A DNA stretch of 64,000 nucleotides from NCBI GenBank assembly GCA_944474755.1, contig OX104118.1:87403860-87467859 (forward strand), written 5' to 3'. The position numbers and the translations under genes were made by a program. The notes under the pieces were generated by a model, which saw nothing but the letters and a program-made list of their open reading frames with translations, did no database searches and was not told where the DNA came from. Each line of letters begins with the position of its first letter. Position 1 is the stretch's first letter. This DNA comes from Limnoperna fortunei (lineage: Eukaryota; Mollusca; Bivalvia; Mytilida; Modiolidae). Shown one piece after another: positions 1 to 10,356 of the stretch.

Positions 1-1122
1 ACACTACTATTATGGAAATACTATACAAAAGTGTAGGAGATGTCAATCTGTGTAATAAGAATGGAGCATCACCACTGTATATAACATCATTTAATGGACA
101 CAAAGACTGTGTTGATTTCTTACTTAACAAAGGAGTAGAAGTAAATAAATGTACTAACAATGGATTCTCACCACTGTATGTAGCATCACATCAAGGTCAC
201 ACTACTATTTTGGAAATGCTATACAATAGAGGAGGGGATGTCAATCTATGTAATAAGAATGGTGCGTCGCCACTGTATATAGCATCACAGCAAGGTCACA
301 CAACTATTCTGGAAATGCTATACAATAGAGGAGATGTCAATCTGTGTGATTAGGATGGAGCATCACCACTGTATATAGCATCATATAATGGACACAAAGA
401 TTGTCTTGATTTCTTACTTAATAAAGGAGCAGAAGTAAATAAATGTGATAGCAACAATGGAGCCTCACCACTGTATTTAGCATCAGAGAAATGTCACACT
501 ACTATTCTGGAAATGCTATACATTAGAGGAGGAGATGTCAATCTGTGTAATAAGGATGGAGCATCACCACTGTATATTGCATCATATAATGGACACAAAG
601 ACTGTGTTGATTTCTTACTTAACAAAGGAGTAGAAGTAAATACATGTAATAACAATGGAGCCTCACCACTGTATGTAGCATCACTGAAAGGTCACGCTAC
701 TATTCTTGAAATGCTATACAATAAAGGAGGAGATGCCAATCTGTGTAATAAGAACGGAGCGTTTCCACTGTGGACCGCATCATATGATGGACACAAAGAC
801 TGTTGATTTCTTGCTTAACAAAGGAGTAGAAGTAAATAAATTTAATAACAATGGATTCTCACCAATACATGCTGCATCACAGCAAGGTCAGACTACTATT
901 CTGGAAATGCTGTACTATAGAGGAGGAGATGTCAATCTGTGTTATAAGGATGGAGTATCACCTCTGGGTATATCATCACAAAACAAACATAAAGACCGCG
1001 TTGATTTCTTACTTAACAAACGAGCAGAAGTAAATAATATCTACGTCCTAATTGTCATATCCAGGAAAATGTTAGTTTGTATTGAAATTTGTCACATTGG
1101 TTTTAAACACATATGTCTTTAG
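1..1122 (+). pseudogene. Ankyrin-repeat protein array, 5'-incomplete and broken
   Basis: About ten 33-residue ankyrin repeats run in from the left edge. Two repeat types alternate: one with the core NGASPLYIASYNGHKDC followed by VDFLLNKGVEVNK, and one with GHTTILEMLYNRGGDVN. Ankyrin repeats are protein-binding scaffolds; nothing here shows a partner. The reading frame is broken twice. A TAG at 351-353 replaces a lysine codon found at the same place in sister repeats. A 2-base deletion near 801-804 brings a TGA at 804-806, and the repeats then continue in another frame until about 1035. After 1035 the frame runs to a stop at 1122 without ankyrin character. Repeats are very alike at the DNA level, which suggests recent expansion or gene conversion. 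It could be a decayed copy or an allele with errors. The ankyrin assignment is sure; the pseudogene call is likely. Confidence 0.85.
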
Positions 1123-1529
1123 CCACTTTAAATATTTTGCAAACCTCCATTTTTATTGTTTTCTTGAATCGGTGTTCTCAATTCAACCATCTATCACAAA
1201 TATTTTTCGCAAATTCTCAAAATTCAAATCATAAACTCAGAAATTTGTTATCAGTGCATTGTGTTTAATTCAATACCATGATGAATAGTAGAAGAGAAAT
1301 CAGATACCAAGGCTAAAATAACAGATTATACCAATTAGTGGAATATGACAAAAAGATGATGGAATGAATTCTTATAAAAATACATACATAAGTTGTAAAG
1401 TTCAGTTGTTGTATATGTCAACTGATGCGACAGGAGTACAAATATTTTACATTTTTACATCAATTTATTGTAGCTAAATGCCATATGATAGCCATGGTAC
1501 ATTGTTTGTGTGGAAATGTGTGGAAATTG
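1123..1529. other. Region with no recognised feature
   Basis: AT-rich sequence after the ankyrin array. I see no gene, RNA or repeat that I can name. Confidence 0.5.
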
Positions 1530-2090
1530 GTTACATATGTGGTTACATTATTGCCTTGTTACATTATTGAATTGTTGCATTATAGCTTTATTTCATTATT
1601 GCATTACATTATTGTGTTGTTACATTATACCTTTATATCATTATTGTGTTACACAATTGCGTTGTTATATTATAGGTTAATTTCATTATTTGTTTACACA
1701 ACAGTGTGTTACATTATATTTTATTCGATCATTGTGTTACATTATTGTGTTGTTACATTATGGCTTAATTTCATTTTTTTTTGTTTACACAACAGTGTGT
1801 TACATTATAGTTTTATTCCATCATTGTGTGTTACATTATTTTGTTGTTACATTATGGCTTAATTTCGATATTTGTTTACAACAATTGTGTGTTACATTAT
1901 AGTTTTATTCCATTATTTTTGTTGTTTTATTAAAGCTTTATTTCATTACTGCCTTGTTACATTATTGTGTTCTTAAATTTCATTTATTTCTTGTTGTGTT
2001 ACACAATTGGGTTGTTGCATTATAACTTTATTTCATAAATGTGTTACATTATTGTGTTGTTACATTGTAGCTTAATTTAAGAATTATTTC
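1530..2090 (+). repeat. Degenerate T-rich tandem repeats
   Basis: Irregular repetition of pieces such as TTGTGTTGTTACATTAT, GGCTTAATTTCATT and TTTGTTTACACAACAGTGTG. Two copies of the longer composite begin about 97 bp apart (about 1752 and 1849). The open frames in this stretch are hydrophobic low-complexity readings of the repeat, not genes. TTACATTA also recurs in the large satellite at 12.6-30.7 kb, but on the opposite compositional strand, so a relationship is not shown. Confidence 0.7.
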
Positions 2091-2504
2091 ATGGCTGCCC
2101 CAATTTTATTGATTGTTTAAATATGGGTAGGCATTATATTCATATATTATATTTTTCCACGAGCGTTATGTATATAAGTTTATCAATTCATTCTTCTTCC
2201 TGTTTGTCAGACATTTTAAGAATCATCTTTAAAACTACATGTCCCTATAAATTGCATGATTAAAGTACTGAGGGTCCTTTACTTTGATTCCTTGTTGTGC
2301 TAATCAGACATTCAACAGGATCTATAGAAATACCAAGAATACATCTTAAAACTACAAAATAGACATGGACACAATATATTGTGTGTACAAAATACATATT
2401 GTGATAGTTTTGAAGCAACTGTACTTTTTAATATAAAACAACAAGTAATTTAAGACATTATGTAGCCACACTGAAATCATTTTACTGCTTCATTACTTTA
2501 ACAC

Positions 2505-2750
2505 ATACATATACTCAGAAATATACATGTATACTCATTATTGTATAAAAATATCTATTTGATGATATACATAGCATGTGGCTCTCACATATATAATAGA
2601 CATACCATTTGGCTCTCACATATATAATGGGCATACTATTATGCTCTCACATATATAATGGACATACAATGCGGCTCTCACATTTATAATGGACATACTA
2701 TTAGGCTCTCACATATCTAATGGACATACCATATGGCTCTCACATATATA
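2505..2750 (+). repeat. 31-bp minisatellite, left segment with its leader
   Basis: A leader with TACTCAGAAATATACATG is followed by about six copies of the 31-bp unit (GGCTCTCACATATATAATGG plus ACATAC and a variable CATGT/TATTA end). The same leader and first units recur at 5466-5700 to the right of the transposon. The array is cut at 2750 by the pogo-like element. Confidence 0.85.
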
Positions 2751-2776
2751 CCGTACTTTCTGGAGTATAAGCCGCT
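2751..2776 (+). repeat. Left terminal inverted repeat of the pogo-like element
   Basis: Begins CCGTACTTTCTGGAGTATAA at 2751, directly after the TA at 2749-2750. It pairs with 5447-5467 with two mismatches over 21 bp. Confidence 0.85.
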
Positions 2777-2801
2777 ATTTTTTACCTTTGAAAGTTGTCC
2801 T

Positions 2802-2843
2802 GCGGCTTATAAAGCAGTGCGGCTAATATGTGTATTTTTCCTA
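2802..2843 (+). repeat. Subterminal direct repeat, left copy
   Basis: CTGCGGCTTATAAAGCAGTG followed by CGGCTAATATGTGTATTTTT. A diverged copy in the same orientation lies at 5362-5408, just inside the other end. Subterminal repeats of this kind are candidate transposase binding sites. Confidence 0.65.
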
Positions 2844-3268
2844 TTAGCAGACGGTATCCAAAAATGTATTTTTCGGTTTTTGGTTGTAGAAAATAAATAG
2901 ATTTGCCATTGAAATCGTTGTTGTTATCACTGAAGATGTACAAAGCATTTGTAATAAAAACATTTACAGTTTTCTTATTGTCTTGTTCCTTGTGTATTCA
3001 CATCTATTAAACATCGATGTATAACTGATAAAGGGAGATAAACCTGAGTTTTGAAACTTCCGGTTGAGGTACTGTAAAGGGAAACGAATTACATTAAAAA
3101 GTAACGAAATATAAAGTTATCATTTATTCATTTTACTGATGCATAATATTAAATAACGACTACAATACAACGAAACTAAAAAAAGGTGAGCTATAAATGA
3201 GAGCACTAAATTCAATAATACATTTAAGCACTAACAATAAGTTAATGTCCGGTAAAAAAGTGTCACAT

Positions 3269-4543
3269 TTAGCAGTCGGAAAAGCCATCAAAATCTTCGT
3301 CTTCCGAATCTGAATGAAACAACTCTGCTATTGCTGAAGGCAGGAGATTGGAGAGTGGTACGTCGTCTTCATCGGATGACAAATCACTTGCTGCATCATC
3401 GGTGTAGGGATATATTTCGGCTTTCCTAAACCCATTGGTTATGCAAGTCTTGCTTACACCTTTCCACGCATTCAGGACCCACGTTGCAACTTCTGACAAA
3501 GTTGCCCGTCTTAAGCGGCCAGTACTGGTAAACGAATGTTCTCCAGATGTCATCCATTGCTCCCATTGCAGGCGCATACCAGTCTTAAAAGTTCTGTTTA
3601 CACTGATGTCAAGTGGCTGAAGTAGTTTGGTCATGCCTCCTGGAATTATCGCTGGCGTAGTATTCTTGGCGTGGAGGATGTCTTTGATGTCATCAGTGAT
3701 GTGTGCCCGCATACTATCCATGACGAGAAGTGCACGGTCTCGGTGGAAAAAGCCATCTGGTCTTTTGGAGAAGCACTCTGTGATCCAAATTTTCATCATT
3801 TCGTTGTTCATCCACCCCTTTTCGTTCACCTGAACTACGATGCCCTTTGGAAATTTTTCTTTCGGCATGGTCTTCCTTTTGAAGATTATCATTGGCGGCA
3901 GCTTTGTTCCACCTGCTGTTACGGCTAAAACTAGTGTAAAACTAGCTTTCTCATGCCCAGTGGTCTTAATGCTAATGCTGGCGGTCCCTTTCTTTTCTAC
4001 AGTACGATTCATAGGCATGTCGAAGGTTAATGGGACTTCGTCCATGTTTATTACTCGATCTGGGTCCATTGTGTAAGTGGTCACCTTTTCGCTACAGTAC
4101 TGGCGGAACGTCGCAAGTTTCTCTTTAAAATCTTCAGGCAAAGATTGACAAAGGGTGGTTCTTGCACGAATGGACAGAGCCTTTCGTCGCATGAATCTCA
4201 GGCACCAAGAGGGTCCACCATTAAAATCGACAATGTCTAGCTCTTTTGCTACGGCAATGGCTTTTAGACGGATTTGAATGGTACTGACTCCACGGTTGGC
4301 TGCTCTTTGCTCTAAGACCCAGGACTCGACAGTTTCCTCTAGGGCTGGCCATCTAGCTTTCTGACCTCGATTCGCACGTTTAGTTTTCTTTGTTAAACGA
4401 AGTTGGTCCTCGCTCTTACGCCAATTGCGTACCATCTTCTCGTCAATTCCGAAGTGACGAGCAGTTGCACGGTTTCCATTTTCTTTGGCGTAGTTTACTG
4501 CTTCTAACTTGAAAGCAGCAGTGTAGCTTTTTCTCGGAGGCAT
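3269..4543 (-). CDS. pogo/Tigger-like DDE transposase
   Basis: Predicted 424-aa transposase for cut-and-paste movement of the surrounding element. The N-terminus (about residues 5-45, with FKLEAVNYAKENGNRATARH) is a psq/CENPB-type helix-turn-helix. Residues about 60-130 form the second, CENP-B-like DNA-binding domain. The DDE_1 catalytic core follows: D168 in NMDEVP, D276 in LLVMDSMRAH and D312 in LLQPLDISVN, giving DD35D spacing as known for pogo-type enzymes. The C-terminus is rich in D, E and S (about 382-424). The frame is uninterrupted, from an ATG 5' of MPPRKSY to a stop at 3269, and the length suits the family. It is the only gene in the element, which has matching terminal repeats. 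It could be active or recently inserted; this rests on intactness only. The family call is strong, the subfamily is uncertain. Confidence 0.93.
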   Translation of the reverse strand: MPPRKSYTAAFKLEAVNYAKENGNRATARHFGIDEKMVRNWRKSEDQLRLTKKTKRANRGQKARWPALEETVESWVLEQRAANRGVSTIQIRLKAIAVAKELDIVDFNGGPSWCLRFMRRKALSIRARTTLCQSLPEDFKEKLATFRQYCSEKVTTYTMDPDRVINMDEVPLTFDMPMNRTVEKKGTASISIKTTGHEKASFTLVLAVTAGGTKLPPMIIFKRKTMPKEKFPKGIVVQVNEKGWMNNEMMKIWITECFSKRPDGFFHRDRALLVMDSMRAHITDDIKDILHAKNTTPAIIPGGMTKLLQPLDISVNRTFKTGMRLQWEQWMTSGEHSFTSTGRLRRATLSEVATWVLNAWKGVSKTCITNGFRKAEIYPYTDDAASDLSSDEDDVPLSNLLPSAIAELFHSDSEDEDFDGFSDC

Positions 4544-5361
4544 TTCGAATACTGATATACTTCATGTGAAATTGCCCCTTTTATTTCAAAGATAAGCTTG
4601 CGATGATCTTAAAATTTAATTAATCGTTTAATTTGATTGGACATAATGGCTTCCATTATTTCTCAAAATTAAAATTTAATATTTCTATCAACAATCGGTT
4701 TGTGTGTTTTATCAATATATACACAAAGACAGACAGGCCAATAATTAGTATTTTATTGCATATTTATTTATAAAAATGTTTGTATTTAATTAACGTTTAA
4801 ATAAAATGAGTTTAAATATTAAAATTTAATGTTTGATAATATAAGATATCCCATTTTGGGCCCCACAAACTTGGCTATAAATATAGTATGTCAACAAATA
4901 GGTCGTATCGAGTTTGCCATAACCACCACTATAAAACACTTACAAACTTTATTTTTAAAGGGAGAAACATTTCTTCACATGGAAAATAAAGGGAAAGCAG
5001 CTTTAATACTTGGCATGTAAATATATTTTAAGCTAGGAGATAAAATGTAAAGGTTGGCGTCCATGCTAGGTCATTTGCATATGGCGGTAATTGTCAGCTG
5101 ATTGTAATCGATTGAACAGTGATTAGATAATTACCAGTAAATGGCTTGAGTAGATTTCATGAGAGCATGAATGAAAATAAATTTTTACTATCACTGTATT
5201 CAAAACAAACCGCTAATTATTAGATATACACACAACAATCTGTCATACTTACAATGACAATTTCTTCTTTTGTAATTCGTATCTGTAAAATAAAATACAA
5301 TAATTAGTTCATTTAGACGTCTCCATGTTCCTCCCACGTGTCTTGCAGCTAGTTCGCTAAA
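4544..5361. other. 5' non-coding part of the pogo-like element
   Basis: AT-rich sequence between the transposase start and the right end, expected to contain its promoter. I see no clear TATA box or second ORF worth calling; the short plus-strand ORF at 4829-5020 has no recognisable features. Confidence 0.5.
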
Positions 5362-5408
5362 TGCGGCTTAAACAGAGGTGCGGACTATATATGTACAAAA
5401 TATTTTTT
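5362..5408 (+). repeat. Subterminal direct repeat, right copy
   Basis: TGCGGCTTAAACAGAGGTGC, then GGACTATATATGTAC and a TTTTTTCC tract: a diverged copy of 2802-2843 in the same orientation. Confidence 0.6.
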
Positions 5409-5446
5409 CCCCCAAAAATTTGGCTGGGCGGCTTTTACTACGAGGG

Positions 5447-5467
5447 GGCTTATACTACGGAAAGTAC
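5447..5467 (-). repeat. Right terminal inverted repeat of the pogo-like element
   Basis: GGCTTATACTACGGAAAGTA plus C, the reverse complement of the left end with two mismatches. Directly followed by a second copy of the minisatellite leader. Confidence 0.85.
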
Positions 5468-7185
5468 ATATACTCAGAAATATACATGTATACTCATTAT
5501 TGTATAAAAATATCTATTTGATGATAGACATAGCATGTGGCTCTAACATATATAATAGACATACCATTTGGCTCTCACATATATAATGGGCATCCTATTA
5601 TGCTCTCACATATATAATGGACATACCATGTGGCTCTCACATTTATAATGGACATACTATTAGGCTCTCACATTTCTAATGGACATACCATGTGGCTCTC
5701 ACGTATATAATTGACATTCCATGTGGCTCTCATACATATAATGGACATAACATATGGCTCTCACATATATAATGGATATACCATGTGGCTCTAACATATA
5801 TAATAGACATACCATGTGGCTCTCCCATATAAAATGAACATACCATGTAGCTCTCATATATATAATAGATAAACTACATGTGTATTAGGCTCTCACACAT
5901 ATAATGGACATACCATGTGGCTCTCACATATATAATGGACATACCATGTGGCTCTCACATATATAATGAACATACCATGTGGCTCTCACATATATAATAG
6001 ACATACCATGTGACTCTCACATATATAATGAACATACCATGTGGCTCTCACATATATAATGGACATACTATTAGGCTCTCACATATATAATGGACATACC
6101 ATGTGGCTCTCACATATATAATGGACATACCATGTGGCTCTCACATATATAATGGATATACCATGTGGGTGGCTCTCACATATATAATGAACATACCTGT
6201 GGCTCTCACATATATAATGGACATACTATTAGGCTCTCACATATATAATGGACATACCATGTGGCTCTCACATATATACTGGACATACCATGTGGCTCTC
6301 ACATATATAATGGACATACCATGTGGCTCTCACATATATAATGAACATACCATGTGGCTGTCACATATATAATAGACATACCATGTGGCTCTCACATATA
6401 TAATGGATATACCATGTGGCTCTCACATATATAATAGACATACCATGTGGCTCTCACATAAATAATGGACATACCATGTGGCTCTCACATATATAATAGA
6501 CATAGCATGTGGCTCTCACATATATAATAGACATACCATTTGGCTCTCACATATATAATGGACATACTATTAGGCTCTCACATATATAATAGACATACCA
6601 TGTGGCTCTCACATATATAATGGACATACTATTAGGCTCTCACATATATAATGGACATACCATGTGGCTCTCACATATATAATAGACATAGCATGTGGCT
6701 CTAACATATATAATAGACATACCATTTGGCTCTCACATATATAATGGGCATACTATTATGCTATCACATATATAATGGACATACAATGTGGCTCTCACAT
6801 TTATAATGGACATACTATTAGGCTCTCACATATCTAATGGACATACCATGTGGCTCTCACATATATAATAGACATAGCATGTGGCTCTAACATATATAAT
6901 AGACATACCATTTGGCTCTCACATATATAATGGGCATACTATTATGCTCTCACATATATAATGGACATACAATGCGGCTCTCACATTTATAATGGACATA
7001 CTATTAGGCTCTCACATATCTAATGGACATACCATGTGGCTCTCACATATATAATTGACATTCCATGTGGCTCTCACATATATAATGGACATAACATATG
7101 GCTCTCACATTTATAATGGATATACCATGTTGCTCTAACATATATTATAGACATATCATGTGGCTCTCCCATATAAAATGAACTG
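5466..7185 (+). repeat. 31-bp minisatellite, main array
   Basis: Starts with the leader copy and runs for about 55 units of 31 bp (GGCTCTCACATATATAATGG plus ACATACCATGT or ACATACTATTA). Blocks of several variant units recur in the same order at about 5528, 6687 and 6869 and also at 2571, so there is higher-order structure. The ORF read through it (HIYNGHTMWLS) is a repeat artefact. Confidence 0.95.
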
Positions 7186-8083
7186 TCTGCAAGATTGTCA
7201 TGTACAAAAGCAGTCTTTTTGTGTTTTCACATTTAAGTATGATCATGTATTACATGGGTCAAGTCAAGTAATATTTATTTAAAGTCGGTGCAACATGTAA
7301 CAATATAACATAAGCTCTATGGAGCTTTTAAAACCACATTGAAGTATGATGATTGATCATGTATTACATGGGAGGTAACTGCATCATGACAAAATGGGGT
7401 AGGACATTTATAACTTTTTTAAAATATGAAAACGGTGGTTCTAATTTATTTTTATTAGCAAATCTTTTAAAATTCATACATCTGTCATGACTTGTAGCCA
7501 TTACACCAAATATGATATTACTTTTATCTGCAAAAGAAAGTTTATTTTGTGTAAAAAGGTCACATTGTTCTTATCTTCTTGTGCAGCTTATGTCGAAATC
7601 CGTTCAGTTTTTAAGTGCAGACTGGAGAGTATTACACACATTCCGGCACAAACATAGTTAAAAATCTGACACTTAACAGTGCCTTTAGAATTTTCCTGTC
7701 AAACATAACATGACATACACAAACACACACTCAACTTTGCAACACGTCCACGCTAAAAATATGCAATCAATTGTAAATCTAGGTTGATTTTAAGCGCCTT
7801 TGAAAGTCATTTATGATTGGTTAACTCAGAGGCGACTAGTAGGACATTTTAAAAATATGCCGATATACATGTATCACTTCAGAACAGAGATAAATCATTG
7901 AGAATATAGACAAGGTACATGTGTACGATAGAATTTTCGTTACTTATATTAATGTGGCAGTAATTTAACTCAGCATTTTCGTTCGGGTTCTATGTTCTAT
8001 ATTTTATTTTATACATCAGGTCAGTCTTTACTGATATTCTATGGCCTACTGTACAACAAGGCCAATAATAAAACTCATTTTGT
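7186..8083. other. Region with no recognised gene
   Basis: AT-rich. A short direct repeat containing GATCATGTATTACATGGG occurs near 7230 and again near 7352. Nothing else I can name. Confidence 0.5.
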
Positions 8084-8120
8084 TGTCTCGCCTGCGACGA
8101 AAGTCGCTGGAGGCGAGACA
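8084..8120. other. Hairpin
   Basis: Outer arms TGTCTCGCC (8084-8092) and GGCGAGACA (8112-8120). Inner arms GCGAC (8094-8098) and GTCGC (8103-8107) close a GAAA loop, a typical stable tetraloop. Confidence 0.85.
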
Positions 8121-8260
8121 TATGTATGGGAATCCGGCGGCGGCGGCGGCGGCGTAAACATTTGACATCTTGCTTCATATCTTTGTAAGCCCAAGCCCTA
8201 GGTCCATCAAATTTGGTCCAGAGGTAGCTTATGATGAGTACTTGCCAGTCAGTCACCTGT

Positions 8261-9029
8261 CACCTGACCTTGACCTCAATTTCACGGTCCAGCGACTACG
8301 TTAAAGTTTTTGGGTTACGACAGTTCCTCTGTAACTACGCATGGTAGGATGACAATATTTGGTGTATAGGTTGCTGATGACTAGTACATGACTGTCTGGT
8401 AGGTGTCACCTGACCTTGACCTCAATTTCACGGTCCAGTGACTACGTTAAAGTTTTTGGGTTACGACAGTTCCTCTGTAACTGCGCATGATAGGATGACA
8501 ATATTTGGTGTATAGGTTGCTGATGACTAGTACATGACTGTCTGGTAGGTGTCACCTGACCTTGACCTCAATTTCACGGTCCAGTGATTATGTTAAAGTT
8601 TTTGGGTTACGACAGTTCCTCTGTAACTACGCATGGTAGGATGACAATATTTGGTGTATAGGTTGCTGATGACTAGTACATGACTGTCTGGTAGGTGTCA
8701 CCTGACCTTGACCTCAATTTCACGGTCCAGCGACTACGTTAAAGTTTTTGGGTTACGACAGTTCCTCTGTAACTACGCATGGTAGGATGACAATATTTGG
8801 TGTATAGGTTGCTGATGACTAGTACATAACTGTCTGGTATGTGTCACCTGACCTTGACCTCAATTTCACGGTCCAGCGACTACGTTAAAGTTTTTGGGTT
8901 ACGACAGTTCCTCTGTAACTACACATGGTAGGATGAAAATATTTGGTGTATAGGTTGCTGATGACTAGTACATGACTGTCTGGTAGGTGTCACCTGACCT
9001 TGACCTCAATTTCACGGTCCAGCAACTAC
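8261..9029 (+). repeat. 146-bp tandem repeat, five full units plus a partial
   Basis: The motif CACCTGACCTTGACCTCAAT begins at 8261, 8407, 8553, 8699, 8845 and 8991. Spacing is exactly 146 bp five times, with only scattered substitutions. A diverged part-unit precedes 8261. Confidence 0.95.
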
Positions 9030-9892
9030 ATTTCCGCCTGACCAACTTAATGCTGTAATACAAAAAAACATGACCAAGCTAATGGAATTAAAAGATAAAC
9101 GAGTTCTGACAAAGGCACAGTGGAAACTCATTCTTCCATATGGTAATTTAGTTAAATTGATCTGAATATTATGATAAATGAGATCTGAAGAAACTAAATC
9201 AGATTGATTGTGTTTCAAATTTATCTGACAAAAACTGTCAAAAACTGACCAGACCAAAGTTACGAATATTGTTCAATGTAGCAGTTTAAAAGTAACAGAC
9301 CTTATGTGGCTGGTTGTACTATTACCTGATCAGTACTTCGGCTAAGTTACTGTGTGTACTTTTACTTTGTATTCGAGCTTGGAGGTCTCTTTTGTTAACT
9401 TCTAAAATTGTACTGGCTAAAATAATTTCAAAGGCTAATGCGTTTCCATCTATTTGAAGGCGATGTACAAAAAATCGACTATTACATTAATTCTTCCTTA
9501 GTTGATACGATTAACTGCAATAAACAAAAATACCAATAAAAAGTATGGAACTTACATGAATTTGAATGCATGAAATTTAACAAACGCAGTTTTAATATCA
9601 TAAAATTAATGACCAAAATGAAAATGTACAGATCATAATTTGTTATTATTACATATTTTCCATAGAATTCACTGGTTAATTCATTAAAAGAGGTGAATTG
9701 TTTATTTGCAATGCATTAAAATAGTATCAAAATAACAGAACAAAACCTTGAAGTTGACCTCAAGATTTATAAAGAGATTTCTAGCTTCTTTAAAAGCATT
9801 CGGACCACATGACCGTCATGTGACCTTAAATTGCTCAAATAGGGGGATTTTATAGTGCTAATTTATTGCGTCTCGAACATTCTCAAAAACAT
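9030..9892. other. Region with no recognised gene
   Basis: AT-rich. It contains a small perfect palindrome, CACATGACCGTCATGTG at 9806-9822, with E-box-like halves upstream of a TATA-like site. Confidence 0.45.
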
Positions 9893-9900
9893 TATAAAAG
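9893..9900 (+). promoter_or_regulatory. Possible TATA box
   Basis: TATAAAAG at 9893-9900, about 460 bp upstream of the HEPN exon. Just downstream, the frame 9928-10143 lacks an ATG but contains a signal-peptide-like stretch (KIITLLFIVISLT) and CLENCLAT. Whether these belong to the HEPN gene is not shown. Confidence 0.25.
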
Positions 9901-10356
9901 GATCAAAATATCGTAGAAAAACATTACTTGTACAATTCTAATCAATATTCTCTAAAAACATGCAAAATAATTACATTGTTATTTATTGTGATCTCACTCA
10001 CCAATTCGGAAGTATTCTCACAAACATATCAGTACAGTAACCATGAATCATTAACATCATTCACAAGAAAAGAAGTCGAAGTAATGCACTGTCTAGAAAA
10101 TTGTCTTGCAACACAAATATTTCAACAAAAAAGGCTCCGTTAAACTTCAGATATCAACAAAAACATGTGGGGCTGGAAAATCACCGGGAGCAAAAGGTGC
10201 GCACCGTGGAACTGAAAAAATTGCTACAACAAAAATTATGGTAATGAGAATACTAATTTACAATACTTTTAAGTATCCCCTTTTAAGTCCCCAGGAGTAT
10301 AGATGTCAATTATTTCAATTTCTTTATTATGATTGGTGATTAATATCTTTTTTCAG

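Larger units (their letters stand above)
2751..5467 (-). mobile_element. pogo/Tigger-like DNA transposon, apparently complete
   Basis: A 2.7-kb element with terminal inverted repeats and a single intact transposase gene on the minus strand. The 21-bp left end at 2753-2773 (GTACTTTCTGGAGTATAAGC) matches the reverse complement of 5447-5467 at 19 of 21 positions. It sits in the TA-rich minisatellite, as expected for the TA target of Tc1/mariner/pogo elements; a clean TA duplication is not obvious because the right end lacks the terminal GG. GGCTTATA-type ends are known in pogo/Tigger elements of fish and other animals. Intact ORF, ends and subterminal repeats make this a candidate autonomous copy; activity is inference. 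Confidence 0.85.
8084..9029 (+). mobile_element. Helitron-like non-autonomous element with tandem core
   Basis: A strong hairpin at 8084-8120, a GGC trinucleotide run at about 8134-8155, then tandem core repeats. Bivalve repeats of the pearl type, thought to be Helitron-derived, are known to combine a hairpin, a microsatellite and a tandem core of about 150 bp. True ends were not located, so the boundaries and the Helitron assignment are inference. The minus ORF 7990-8256 with its arginine run is a reading of the GGC repeat. Confidence 0.55.

Noticed and set aside
3627..4076. Plus-strand ORFs inside the transposase
   Set aside because: Shadows of the minus-strand transposase frame with no domain of their own.
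6103..6372. ORF with HIYNGHTMWLS repeats
   Set aside because: A reading of the 31-bp minisatellite.
9928..10143. Secreted-protein exon upstream of the HEPN gene
   Set aside because: Signal-like stretch, but no ATG in frame and no demonstrated splice link; left as a note under the TATA-like site.
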